Of a stretch of DNA of 64,000 nucleotides, positions 1 through 8,403 are shown piece by piece. Both the position numbers and the translations under genes were made by a program. Source of the stretch: Halochromatium sp. (GTDB lineage: Bacteria; Pseudomonadota; Gammaproteobacteria; Chromatiales; Chromatiaceae); NCBI GenBank assembly GCA_010912705.1, contig POWB01000001.1, forward strand, positions 409,759-473,758, written 5' to 3'. Numbering within the stretch: position 1 is the first letter of the stretch; the number at the start of each line of letters is the position of its first letter. Under the pieces are notes generated by a model. The model ran no database searches. It was not told where the DNA came from and saw nothing but the letters and a program-made list of their open reading frames with translations.

Positions 1-709
1 TGAGCGCTGCAACCACTAGCACGGCACCGGGCCGACTGATCAAACGCCGCAACGCCGGACGTAGCGACAACCGCGGTCCGCCGATCGGCACCAGCACCAA
101 CAATGGAATCGCCAACAGGCCGACGAGCGCGAAATAGAAGGCGCCAAACGCGGCCGATGGCAGATAGAGCAGGGCCACCTTGCCAAGGGTCGAGGTCAGC
201 CCATAGAGGAGTGCCACGCCGAGCATCATCCGCGAGCCCGCCTCCCGGCGAATCGAACTGAGCGGACGCAGCCAGGTCCGCCAGTCATCAGGCCGCGCCT
301 GCTCGACATTGAGCAGCCAGGCCCCGGCGACGATCAGCAGCACACCGAGCAGCCCGACCAAACTCAACCGCTCGCCTAACAGCAGCGCCGCGATCGCCAT
401 CGAGAACACCGGCGTAAAGGCCAGATACGGCAGGGTGAGTGAGAGCGGGTGATCCCGAATCGCGGCCATGTAGAGCAGCATCGCGCCAATCTCGAGCGGC
501 ACCAGAACGCTGAGCCAGCCCCAGAACGGCACTGGCAAGACGCCAAGATCCGGCAGCCAGAACAACAGCGGTGAGAGGAGCAGGCCGGTTAGCGTGAAGC
601 GAATCAAGGTCAGCTCGCGCGCCGAGAACCCCTGCAGCCAGGCTTTGGTGGCCGCATCGGCCGAGGCAACGCTGAAGGCACAGATGAGCGTGAGCAGCAG
701 CCAGCTCAT
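1..709 (-). CDS. EamA/DMT-family permease, 3' end cut by window edge
   Basis: Reading the minus strand from an ATG at 709 gives an open frame of 236 codons that runs off the left edge, which is why the ORF track omits it. The product starts MSWLLLTLICAFSVASADAA and consists almost entirely of hydrophobic helices; the first five or six helices are followed by a charged loop (VEQARPDDWRTW) and a second helix block, the two-repeat layout of EamA drug/metabolite exporters. An in-frame TAG lies two codons upstream, so translation cannot begin earlier. No good Shine-Dalgarno is visible. The substrate cannot be inferred. The 158-aa ORF at 288-764 is a shadow of this gene. Confidence 0.8.
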   Translation of the reverse strand, partial: MSWLLLTLICAFSVASADAATKAWLQGFSARELTLIRFTLTGLLLSPLLFWLPDLGVLPVPFWGWLSVLVPLEIGAMLLYMAAIRDHPLSLTLPYLAFTPVFSMAIAALLLGERLSLVGLLGVLLIVAGAWLLNVEQARPDDWRTWLRPLSSIRREAGSRMMLGVALLYGLTSTLGKVALLYLPSAAFGAFYFALVGLLAIPLLVLVPIGGPRLSLRPALRRLISRPGAVLVVAAL

Positions 710-757
710 CGGCTAGGAGCCAAAACGGCCAGGCAGCCGCGCTGAGACAACCCACGC

Positions 758-799
758 CAGCCAAGCTGTACCCGACACTTGGGCCGACAAGCTTGGCTG
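758..799. repeat. Inverted repeat between the EamA gene and dusA
   Basis: Perfect 9-bp arms CAGCCAAGC and GCTTGGCTG are separated by 24 bp in the 174-bp gap upstream of the EamA-family gene and downstream of dusA. There is no T-run beside it, so it is not a classic intrinsic terminator. It could form a hairpin at the end of the dusA transcript, but a role is not shown. Confidence 0.4.
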
Positions 800-883
800 C
801 GCTGGCGCCAGTGCTCAGGACAACGGATGATCACGAAACAATCTGGGATGCTCGGTAAGCAACCTGATCCACTCGGCAAAGGC

Positions 884-1915
884 TCATGCACGCGGCCGAA
901 CCCATACGGCGGCCGCGTCCAGCACCTCGATCCCAGCACCGGGGCGATGCGCCTGCTCGCTTAGCGTGCGCCGCCAGGCCTTGGCACCTGGGCAGGCATG
1001 GAAGAGACCGAGCAGATGCCGAGTCATCGACGCCAGCGGCACGCCATCGGCGAGTTGACACTCAGCGTACGGCATGAAGGCATCCAGCGCCTGCTGCGGC
1101 GTCGTGACGGGATTCTCAGCACCGAAGAGACGCCGATCAACATCGGCCAGCAGCCAGGGATTCTGATAGGCCTCGCGGCCAATCATCACGCCATCGACTT
1201 GCCGGTCGCTGAGCAGTTCCTCGACCTGATCTAGACGCGTCACGCCACCGTTAAGCACCATCGGCAGCGCCGGAAAGTCTCGCTTGAGCCTGAACACCCA
1301 ATCCCAACGCAAGGGTGGCACCTCCCGGTTCTCGCGCGGACTCAGACCCTGCAGCCAGGCCTTGCGCGCATGCAGAATTAGTGCATCACAACCAGCAGCG
1401 GCCAACGCTTGCGTAAAGGCGACCAGCTCCTCATAGCTATCGCGGTCGTCGATGCCGATGCGGCTCTTGACCGTGACCGGGACGGCGACCACCGCCTTCA
1501 TCGCCGCGACACAATCGGCCACCAACGCCGGCTCGGCCATCAGACAGGCGCCGAAACGCCCATTCTGGACGCGATCCGATGGGCAACCGACATTCAGATT
1601 GATCTCGTCGTAGCCCCAGTCAGCACCCATCCGCGCGCAACGCGCCAGCTCGGCCGGGTCCGAGCCGCCAAGCTGAAGCGCCAGCGGATGCTCGGCCGGG
1701 TCATAGCGCAAGAAGCGCGCGCGATCGCCATGGATCAAGGCGCCTGTCGTGACCATCTCAGTGTAGAGCAACGTGTGCCGCGACAGCAGTCGCGCAAAGT
1801 AGCGAAAATGCCGATCCGTCCAGTCTAGCATCGGCGCCACTGCTAGCTCCCGACCCACTGAAGTCAGTGGCTGAGCTGATCGTTTCTGGTTTTCTATCGC
1901 TTTCCGGTACAGCAT
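884..1915 (-). CDS. dusA: tRNA-dihydrouridine(20/20a) synthase DusA
   Basis: This FMN enzyme reduces uridines 20/20a in the tRNA D-loop with NADPH. The 343-aa product has the TIM-barrel Dus signature: VAPMLDWTDRHFR near residue 25, the active-site stretch INLNVGCPSDRVQNG with catalytic Cys110, and a phosphate-binding tail (VLNGGV, VMIGREAYQNPW). The short insert-free C-terminus and the LNVGCPSDRVQ motif match the DusA subgroup rather than DusB or DusC. Length equals the family norm. It is transcribed alone, divergent from nothing obvious, with the AAA/nuclease gene ending about 60 bp upstream. ATG at 1915 is used. Confidence 0.95.
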   Translation of the reverse strand: MLYRKAIENQKRSAQPLTSVGRELAVAPMLDWTDRHFRYFARLLSRHTLLYTEMVTTGALIHGDRARFLRYDPAEHPLALQLGGSDPAELARCARMGADWGYDEINLNVGCPSDRVQNGRFGACLMAEPALVADCVAAMKAVVAVPVTVKSRIGIDDRDSYEELVAFTQALAAAGCDALILHARKAWLQGLSPRENREVPPLRWDWVFRLKRDFPALPMVLNGGVTRLDQVEELLSDRQVDGVMIGREAYQNPWLLADVDRRLFGAENPVTTPQQALDAFMPYAECQLADGVPLASMTRHLLGLFHACPGAKAWRRTLSEQAHRPGAGIEVLDAAAVWVRPRA

Positions 1916-1972
1916 CGTCCACCAATCATCCCAGATAATCCATCCCTAATCACGCCCTTCCGCACCAAGGGT

Positions 1973-3769
1973 TTAGAGATCAAATTTTTTTATCTGTTCA
2001 CGATGCACCAGCTCCCAACCGCTATAAAGCAGCACCAATGGGTGCAGTTCGGCCTCACCCAGCGGCTCGCGTACACGAGCATCCCTCAAGTAACGACGTA
2101 ACTGGGCGCGTGCCTCTTCCAGTAGCTGTTCGCGTTGTTTGGGGGTGTCTTGCGCCCGACTGAGGTATTTCAGCTCGATCAGATAGGCATGGCGCATGTC
2201 GGGGTATTTCAGATAAAACGGCGCCAGGTAGAGATCGACAAAGCCGCCACCCTGTTCGGCCTCGCTGAAGACCCGGAAATAGGGCGAGAGATTGAGCCAG
2301 GCGAGCAGAAAGCCCTGGATCATTTTCTCGCCCTGCAAAAAGTCGCGCACGCTGGCCTGCTCAGCGATTTGCTCGGCCAGATAATCGAAGAAGCCTTCCC
2401 ACTCGCCGCGATAGGCCATGTGGCGCAGCTTTTCGGCCACGAGGTAGGTGCTGGGACGAAACACGCCAACCTCGTCATAGGCAGCGCGCAGATAGCCATA
2501 CATCAACTGGCGCACGGTGCGATTTGGGATCTTCAATAAGGGCGAGCCCTCGCGCTCACCCGCAAAGCTCAGCAGCCCGAGGTAGTAGACCAGGGAGACG
2601 AAGTTCTCCTGTTGCAACAGTCCTTCGGCGGGAAAGCTCGGCTGAATCGTCGCGACCTCTTCGCCGGTCTCGATGATGGCGCGCAGGCGGGAGAAGTTGC
2701 CGTTCAAACGTGCGCCGGCGCCAAGGGCCTCACGATCGGCGAGTTGGCGATCGATCTGCACCAGATGGCGCAGTTTGCCGTAGTCGATGCGCACGTTGTA
2801 GTCGATCAGGTCATCGGGTGGTGTGCCCAGATCGACCAGGGATTGCAGGTAGTAGAGCGCCATGTCGCTGTTGACGATGGCCTCGCGGCGCGACCCGTGA
2901 AAATGATAGTGGTTGTACCAGTCATCGATCACCGCGCGATGGGCGCTGAAGTCCTGCCCGAAAGCGGCGAACAAGCGCTCGAGTTCGGTGTGGGTGAAAC
3001 CGACCAGGGCATTGAAGCGCGGATCCAGGCTGATGTTGCGCCCGATGTTGAAGCCGCTAGTGACATCGTCGAGGGTGATCGGCGAGACGCCGACGATAAA
3101 CAACCGCGCCAGTCCGCTACCGGTGCGCCCGACGGCCTCTTTTAGGAGGGCGAAGAAATCCCGGAAGAAGCCGCTGCCATGCGTCAGCTCGCGATAGGCC
3201 GCTGGTCCGGCCTGCACCAGGAGTTTGTTGGCGAAGTTGTCGTATTCGTCGATGAATAGATACAGCGCCAGCCCAAGCTCGCGCAACTCGCCGACCAGGC
3301 GCTCAATGCGGCGCGCGCTACTGGGTTCGTTCAACACCGCCGTCGCGATCTCCATTGGGAGACGTTCCTTGTGGCGTTTGAAAAAATCGATGAGCAAGAT
3401 GCGGAGATGATCCTCGAAAGACTCGCGCACCTCCGCCGGGGTGGAACTGACCGCCGAGAAGTCGAAGCGCAGGCACAGATACTGGCCGCGCTCGGCGGTG
3501 GGATGGGCGTGAATCCAGGTGTCGGCGAACAACTCGTCGAAGCGCTCGGCCCAGTAGGCGTCGTAGTAGCACTCCATCACCGATTGCAGCAGGCTCTTGC
3601 CGAAGCGGCGGGGGCGGATCAGGAACAGATACTCCCCCGCCTGCTCTAGAATGGGCAGGTAAGGGGTCTTGTCGAGATAGTAGTGGCCCCGTGTGCGAAC
3701 CTTGATGAAATCCGCCACGCCATAGGGAATGCGCCAGGGTCGTCCGCTCGTGCTCGCTGTCGTGTTCAT
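1973..3769 (-). CDS. AAA-ATPase-like protein with C-terminal PD-(D/E)XK nuclease domain
   Basis: The 598-aa product has the architecture of the Pfam AAA-ATPase-like/PDDEXK_9 family. Residues 20-60 carry YYLDKTPYLPIL and the P-loop variant RPRRFGKSLL; LYLFIDEYDNF near 170 is the Walker B region; VDLYLAPF and YLIELKYL near 510-540 are a nuclease-like D...ExK core. The biological role of this family is not established; members are often multi-copy and highly variable. Its ATG overlaps by ATGA the stop codon of a degraded paralogue immediately upstream (3766-4005), so it is one of a former tandem pair. The dense 177-aa and 134-aa plus-strand ORFs here are antisense shadows. Confidence 0.85.
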   Translation of the reverse strand: MNTTASTSGRPWRIPYGVADFIKVRTRGHYYLDKTPYLPILEQAGEYLFLIRPRRFGKSLLQSVMECYYDAYWAERFDELFADTWIHAHPTAERGQYLCLRFDFSAVSSTPAEVRESFEDHLRILLIDFFKRHKERLPMEIATAVLNEPSSARRIERLVGELRELGLALYLFIDEYDNFANKLLVQAGPAAYRELTHGSGFFRDFFALLKEAVGRTGSGLARLFIVGVSPITLDDVTSGFNIGRNISLDPRFNALVGFTHTELERLFAAFGQDFSAHRAVIDDWYNHYHFHGSRREAIVNSDMALYYLQSLVDLGTPPDDLIDYNVRIDYGKLRHLVQIDRQLADREALGAGARLNGNFSRLRAIIETGEEVATIQPSFPAEGLLQQENFVSLVYYLGLLSFAGEREGSPLLKIPNRTVRQLMYGYLRAAYDEVGVFRPSTYLVAEKLRHMAYRGEWEGFFDYLAEQIAEQASVRDFLQGEKMIQGFLLAWLNLSPYFRVFSEAEQGGGFVDLYLAPFYLKYPDMRHAYLIELKYLSRAQDTPKQREQLLEEARAQLRRYLRDARVREPLGEAELHPLVLLYSGWELVHREQIKKFDL

Positions 3770-4005
3770 ATCCCCGCGCCTTCGTTGAGTTCGATCGTTG
3801 ACCCGAGCTGTTCCCGATGCACCAACTCCCAGCCGCTGTAGAGCAACACCAGCGGGTGCAGTCTCGCCTCGCCGAGCGGCTCGCGCACGCGCGGGTCGCT
3901 GAGGTACCGGCGCAGTTGCGCACGTCCATCTGCTATGAGCTACTCAGGGTGCTAGGGCGTATCTTGCGCGCGGCTGAGGTATTTCAGCTCGATCAGATAG
4001 GCATC
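3766..4005 (-). pseudogene. 3' remnant of a tandem AAA-ATPase-like/PDDEXK gene copy
   Basis: Conceptual translation from 4005 gives DAYLIELKYLSRAQDTP, then a stop and a scrambled patch, then QLRRYLSDPRVREPLGEARL and LHPLVLLYSGWELVHREQL. These match the last 75 residues of the 598-aa neighbour almost residue for residue. Only this tail survives; everything upstream has been lost, with typA starting its own terminus at 4019. Its terminal TGA overlaps the start of the intact copy. ORF 3318-3929 is an out-of-frame artefact spanning both. Confidence 0.85.
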
Positions 4006-4018
4006 TAGGCGTTGGCAT

Positions 4019-5830
4019 TTACCCCCGCCCAGCCCGCTTGCGCTCATGCTCCTTCAGAAAACGCTTGCGGATACGGATCGCGGTCGGGGTAATCTCGACC
4101 AGCTCGTCGTCCTCGATGAACTCCAGAGCCTGTTCCAAGCTGAAGCGCACTGGCGGGGTCAGCAGGATATTCTCATCCGAACCAGCGGCGCGGATGTTGG
4201 TCAGCTGCTTGGCCTTGAGCGGATTGACGACCAGGTCGTTATCGCGCGAATGGATACCGACGATCTGCCCCTCGTAAACCTCATCGCCTGGCGACGCCAG
4301 CATCCGCCCGCGCTCCTGCAGATTGAAGAGCGCATAACCAAGCACCTTGCCCTGGGCATTCGAGATCATCGCGCCATTGCGCCGCTTGGCGATGCCGCCC
4401 GAGTGCGCTGGACCATAATGATCGAAGACGTGATATTTGAGCCCGGTGCCCGAGGTCAGCGACATAAACTCAGTCTGGAAGCCGATCAGCCCGCGCGAGG
4501 GCACCTCGTAGTCGAGACGCACCCGGCCCTTGCCGTCCGGCACCATGTCCTTGAGCTCAGCACGACGCTCGCCGAGCGCCTGCATGATCGCGCCCTGGCT
4601 AGCCTCATCCAGATCGACCGTCAGCTGCTCATAGGGCTCGCAGATCTGGCCATCGATCTCGCGGAAGATGACCTCCGGGCGCGAGACCGCGAGTTCATAG
4701 CCCTCGCGGCGCATGTTCTCGAGCAGAATCGACAGATGCAGCTCGCCGCGACCGGAGACGCGGAACTTCTCCGGATCATTGCCCTCCTCCACCCGCAGCG
4801 CGACGTTATGGATCAGCTCGCGCTCGAGCCGGTCCTTGAGCTGACGCGAGGTCAGGTACTTGCCTTCCTTGCCGGCAAACGGCGAGGTGTTGACCTGGAA
4901 GGTCATCGATACAGTCGGCTCATCCACGGTCAGCGACGGCAGCGCCTCGACCGCGTTCGGGTCACAGAAGGTATCCGAGACGTTAGGCGCATCGATACCC
5001 GTCAGCGCGACGATATCGCCAGCATGGGCGCTCGGCACATCAAAACGATCCAGCCCCAGATAGCCATAGACCAGCCCCACCTTGGCCTTGTGGGTGCGAC
5101 CATCGCGCTTGATCACCATGATCTGCTGATTCGGCTTCACAACACCGCGGCGGATGCGGCCCACCGCGATGGCGCCGACGAAGCTCGAATAGTCCAGCGT
5201 CGAGACCTGCATCTGAAAGGGCGCGTCAGGAATCACCTCGGGCGGCGGGCAATGCTCGACAATAGCCTCGAACAGCGGCGTCATGTCACCCTCATGCACG
5301 GTTTCATCAAGGCCAGCGTAGCCATTGATCCCCGAGGCATAGATGATCGGGAAATCCAGCTGCTCGTCGGTGGCACCAAGCCGATCGAAGAGATCGAACA
5401 CCTGATCGACCACCCAGCTCGGCCGCGCGCCGGGCCGATCCACCTTATTGACCACCAGGATCGGCCGCAGCCCATGCTGGAACGCTTTGCTGGTGACAAA
5501 GCGGGTCTGCGGCATCGGCCCTTCTTGGGCATCGACCAGCAGCAGCACCGAGTCGACCATCGACAGCACGCGCTCGACCTCGCCACCAAAGTCGGCATGG
5601 CCGGGGGTATCGACGATGTTGATACGGTAATCGTTCCAGTCGATCGCGGTGTTCTTCGACAGAATAGTGATGCCGCGCTCGCGCTCGAGATCGTTGGAGT
5701 CCATGACCCGCTCAACCGGGCCGAAGCGATCGCCGAGCGTGCCCGATTGGGACAGCAGCTCATCGACGAGGGTGGTTTTGCCATGATCGACGTGGGCGAT
5801 GATGGCGATATTGCGCAATTGCTCGGTCAC
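4019..5830 (-). CDS. typA: Translational GTPase TypA/BipA
   Basis: Ribosome-associated elongation-factor-like GTPase involved in 50S assembly and stress and cold adaptation. All G motifs are present: [10 protein letters not shown] (G1), DTPGHADF (G3), NKVDRPGA (G4), and the ERERGITI switch; the C-terminal half has EF-G domains III and V and the BipA-specific CTD. I chose GTG at 5830 (product [11 protein letters not shown], 603 aa, the family length) with GGAG 11 nt upstream instead of the track start at 5884, which adds 18 non-conserved residues. A 724-aa plus-strand ORF covering this gene is antisense noise. Confidence 0.95.
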   Translation of the reverse strand: MTEQLRNIAIIAHVDHGKTTLVDELLSQSGTLGDRFGPVERVMDSNDLERERGITILSKNTAIDWNDYRINIVDTPGHADFGGEVERVLSMVDSVLLLVDAQEGPMPQTRFVTSKAFQHGLRPILVVNKVDRPGARPSWVVDQVFDLFDRLGATDEQLDFPIIYASGINGYAGLDETVHEGDMTPLFEAIVEHCPPPEVIPDAPFQMQVSTLDYSSFVGAIAVGRIRRGVVKPNQQIMVIKRDGRTHKAKVGLVYGYLGLDRFDVPSAHAGDIVALTGIDAPNVSDTFCDPNAVEALPSLTVDEPTVSMTFQVNTSPFAGKEGKYLTSRQLKDRLERELIHNVALRVEEGNDPEKFRVSGRGELHLSILLENMRREGYELAVSRPEVIFREIDGQICEPYEQLTVDLDEASQGAIMQALGERRAELKDMVPDGKGRVRLDYEVPSRGLIGFQTEFMSLTSGTGLKYHVFDHYGPAHSGGIAKRRNGAMISNAQGKVLGYALFNLQERGRMLASPGDEVYEGQIVGIHSRDNDLVVNPLKAKQLTNIRAAGSDENILLTPPVRFSLEQALEFIEDDELVEITPTAIRIRKRFLKEHERKRAGRG

Positions 5831-5976
5831 GGGACAGATAGCTCCAAGGCCAACGGCAACAGGGTGCCAATGACCAGACGTCAAGAATCAATGAGAGAGG
5901 GGAACGGTGCTCGGAGGACGCCGCGAGAGGGAGGGCACACCGCCGCCGTAAGAACCCATTATGCACCCAAACGGCA

Positions 5977-6927
5977 TCAGACGGGCCTGATACCTAGGTG
6001 TTTGCGCATCCCCGCAGGCGGCCGCCGCGACCACCAAGCCGCCAGCAATGAGCCGGAGAGGTTGTGCCAGACCGAGAACAGCGCACCCGGCAGGGCCGCT
6101 GCTGCGGAAAAATACTTCACCGCCAAGGCCACCGCCAGCCCCGAATTCTGCATGCCGACCTCAATCGCCAGGGTACGCGCGGTTCGCTCGTCGCGCGTCG
6201 CTAGCCAACCAAAGCCATAGCCCGCCGCGAGCCCGATGCCGTTGTGCAGCACGACCGCCAGCGCCACCAGCCAACCCATGGTGGCGAGATTGGCGTGATT
6301 CAGCCCGACGACGATGGCAATGATGGCGACGATCGCCACCACTGACAGCAGCGGGAATAGCTGCTGCAAGCGCGCTAAATGCGACCAGCGCCGCCCAAAC
6401 AGGCTGTTGATCAGCACCCCGAGCCCCACCGGCAAGAGCAGGATCTTAACGATCGAGAACAACATAGCGGCCACGGGCACCGGCACCCGCTCGCCCACGT
6501 AGAGCCAGGTCAGCAAGGGCGTCGCCATGATCGCCAGCAGCGTCGAGACCGTGGTCAGCGTGATCGACAGGGCCAGATCACCCCGCGCCAAGTAGCAGAC
6601 CAGGTTCGACGCGGTACCACCCGGGCTCGCACCGACCAGCACCAGCCCGGCGAGCAGCGCAGGCGGCAGACCGAGCGCGAGGGCCACTGCCCAAGCCACA
6701 AACGGCATCACCAGATATTGCAATACAAGTCCTAACCCGACACGCCCAGGGCGGCGCAGCACCGCGCCAAAGCTCTGCCAGGTCAGCGTCATGCCCATGC
6801 CGAACATCACGATGCCGAGCAGCGGCACGATCAGCGGTTTGCCCGTGGCAAAGAACTCCGGCTGCCAAAACGCGAGCAGCGAGAAGAGCAGCGCCCAGAG
6901 CGGAAAAAGGGTCGTGATACCTGTCAC
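5977..6927 (-). CDS. Bile acid:sodium symporter (BASS) family transporter
   Basis: The 316-aa product is an inner-membrane protein with about nine or ten hydrophobic helices. It carries the BASS hallmarks GASPGGTASN near residue 100 and EVGMQNSGLA near 255, both part of the sodium/substrate crossover region. Bacterial members import organic anions such as pantoate or keto acids with sodium; which one is used here is not evident. It is monocistronic, between typA and birA, starting with GTG at 6927. An 8-bp stem overlapping its stop codon could help termination but lacks a convincing T-run. Confidence 0.88.
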   Translation of the reverse strand: MTGITTLFPLWALLFSLLAFWQPEFFATGKPLIVPLLGIVMFGMGMTLTWQSFGAVLRRPGRVGLGLVLQYLVMPFVAWAVALALGLPPALLAGLVLVGASPGGTASNLVCYLARGDLALSITLTTVSTLLAIMATPLLTWLYVGERVPVPVAAMLFSIVKILLLPVGLGVLINSLFGRRWSHLARLQQLFPLLSVVAIVAIIAIVVGLNHANLATMGWLVALAVVLHNGIGLAAGYGFGWLATRDERTARTLAIEVGMQNSGLAVALAVKYFSAAAALPGALFSVWHNLSGSLLAAWWSRRPPAGMRKHLGIRPV

Positions 6928-7012
6928 GGGATACCTGTTATTGAGTCGATTACCTGCGTGGCTGTCCCCCCGCCTTATCCTCGTCCTATCCGGAAATCAC
7001 CGCGGTTGGCCA

Positions 7013-8086
7013 CTATCCGTTGCCCTTCGGCCTCGGCCTCGGCCTCAGACTAACCTCACCGGCAGCAAAGGTGCGACGACCAGCATCGGTCTCGAGCAGC
7101 AGGTTGCCCTGCGCATCAATCCCGTCATATCGACCCTGAATCCGTTGCTGACCGTTCAGCAGGCTGACAGGCTCGCCCTGATAGGCATCGAGCCGACGCC
7201 ACTCATCCAGAAAGGGCGTTAGGCCAGCGTCAGTATAGCGACTGAGTGTCGCGGTCAGACGCTCGATCAGCGCTGCGGCTAGCGCGTTGCGCCCAAGCGC
7301 CCGCTCGCCACAGACCTCGCAAAGATCGACCCAAGGCTGATCGATCGCTGCCGCTTCCTCTGCACGCAATCGCAGATTCAGGCCAACCCCGACCACGACC
7401 AGGCTTGGACCCTGCGCCTCGCCAGCCACCTCCAGCAGCAGACCAGCAAGCTTACGCCGCTGCCAGTGGACATCGTTCGGCCACTTGAGCCCAACGCCCT
7501 CAACACCGAGCTGATCAAGAGCCTGGGCAACGGCGACCCCGCAGGCCAGGCTCAAGCCACCGAGCTGTGCCGGCGCGAGCGGATAACGCCAGAGGATCGA
7601 GAGATAGATGTTACGCCCGAACGGCGAGACCCAGCGCCGCCCGAGTCGACCGCGTCCAGCGCTCTGGCGCTCGGCCAGGCAGATCTCGCCAGCATCCGCA
7701 CAGATCTCGCCAGCATTTGCAGCCAGACCAGTGCCGAAGTCGCGGGCGGAGGACTTGGCGACCAGCGCCGTTCGCCGACTGGGCTCCAGCAGATAGGCAT
7801 TGGTCGAGTCGACCTGATCGAGGATCTCGAGCACACTGATGCGTTGCCGCGACTCCGCATCGAGCTGGGTCTGGATGGCATCCGACGACAGCAATTCGAT
7901 CGGCTCCGGCAGCCGATAGCCCTGCCCGCGCACTGATTCGATGCCAAGGCCAAGCTCGGCATCAAGCTGATGCAGGATCTTCCACACCGCCGCGCGGCTA
8001 ATCCCCACTGCTGCCGCGATGGTCTCGCCCGAGCAAGGCTTGCCATCCGCCAGCAAGCGAATGATCTCACGTGCTCGTGGACTCAT
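7013..8086 (-). CDS. birA: Bifunctional biotin ligase / biotin operon repressor BirA
   Basis: Attaches biotin to carboxylase carriers, plausibly including OadA encoded in this window. The N-terminus (about 1-65) is a winged HTH (IAAAVGISRAAVWKILHQL), indicating the repressor-type BirA. The catalytic domain shows SAGRGRLGRRW, KWPNDVHW and the C-terminal SH3-like domain (GRYDGIDAQGNLLL). The protein is 357 aa, longer than the usual 320-330, partly because of a 7-residue duplication (AGEICAD/AGEICLA) just before the biotin-binding loop, produced by a 21-bp tandem repeat. Start ATG 8086 follows the expected N-terminus. Confidence 0.94.
   Translation of the reverse strand: MSPRAREIIRLLADGKPCSGETIAAAVGISRAAVWKILHQLDAELGLGIESVRGQGYRLPEPIELLSSDAIQTQLDAESRQRISVLEILDQVDSTNAYLLEPSRRTALVAKSSARDFGTGLAANAGEICADAGEICLAERQSAGRGRLGRRWVSPFGRNIYLSILWRYPLAPAQLGGLSLACGVAVAQALDQLGVEGVGLKWPNDVHWQRRKLAGLLLEVAGEAQGPSLVVVGVGLNLRLRAEEAAAIDQPWVDLCEVCGERALGRNALAAALIERLTATLSRYTDAGLTPFLDEWRRLDAYQGEPVSLLNGQQRIQGRYDGIDAQGNLLLETDAGRRTFAAGEVSLRPRPRPKGNG
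7680..7721. repeat. 21-bp tandem duplication inside birA
   Basis: Two adjacent 21-bp units, CAGATCTCGCCAGCATCCGC(A) and the same with TT for CC, lie back to back. They encode two successive copies of a seven-residue block directly upstream of the conserved CLAERQSAGRGR segment, so the frame is kept. Confidence 0.85.
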
Positions 8087-8104
8087 TGGCTAGTGCCCAT
8101 GATT

Positions 8105-8384
8105 CGTCACCTATTGAGGTCGCCTGAGGTTGTGACCTGGCAAGAAGAGGCTCGCGCAGAGACGCAGAGGCGCAAAGGAAGAAAGAGCTTGCTCGACGTT
8201 CCCAGTGCACTTCTCTTGTCCTCCTGTTCTTCTCTTCATCTTCTTCTTCTCTTCTTCTCTTCTTCTCTTCTTCTCCTCCTTACTCTTCTTCTCTGCGCCT
8301 CCGCGCCTCCGCGCGAGATCTCTTTTCCTTGTGTCGTCTACGCAACACGGCTCCATCTGATCGACATTCTGTAGGGCCGCACCC
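8105..8384 (+). mobile_element. MITE-like palindromic repeat, copy A (decayed left end)
   Basis: This fills most of the gene-free stretch between birA and the M61 gene. Reading plus, GTTGTGACCTGGCAAGAAGA, the block CTCGCGCAGAGACGCAGAGG, a long CTTCTT-rich tract, the inverse block CTCTGCGCCTCC...GCGCGAG, and CCATCTGATCGACATTCTG align in order with the reverse complement of 57753-58004. The right end GGGCCGCACCC matches the terminal repeat of that better copy; the left terminus is not recognisable. ORFs called inside it (for example 8111-8356) are low-complexity artefacts. Confidence 0.85.
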
Positions 8385-8403
8385 GGTCAAAGGCGGTCCA
8401 GGC

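Noticed and set aside
3318-3929. 203-aa minus-strand ORF
   Set aside because: Out of frame with both the pseudogene tail and the intact AAA/nuclease gene; it only bridges them by chance.
5977-6000. Terminator at the end of the BASS transporter gene
   Set aside because: A GGTATCAG/CTGATGCC stem overlaps the stop codon, but the following bases are GTTTGGG, too few T for a confident intrinsic terminator.
4046-6220. 724-aa plus-strand ORF opposite typA
   Set aside because: It is the exact antisense of a conserved essential gene, begins and ends at arbitrary places, and its composition (Arg/His/Asp/Ile-rich) is typical of an antisense frame in high-GC DNA.
8111-8356. Lys/Arg/Glu-rich ORFs in the repeat (also 57778-57989)
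   Set aside because: They translate the GCAGAG/AAGAAG repeat of the MITE-like element; no start signal and no independent protein features.
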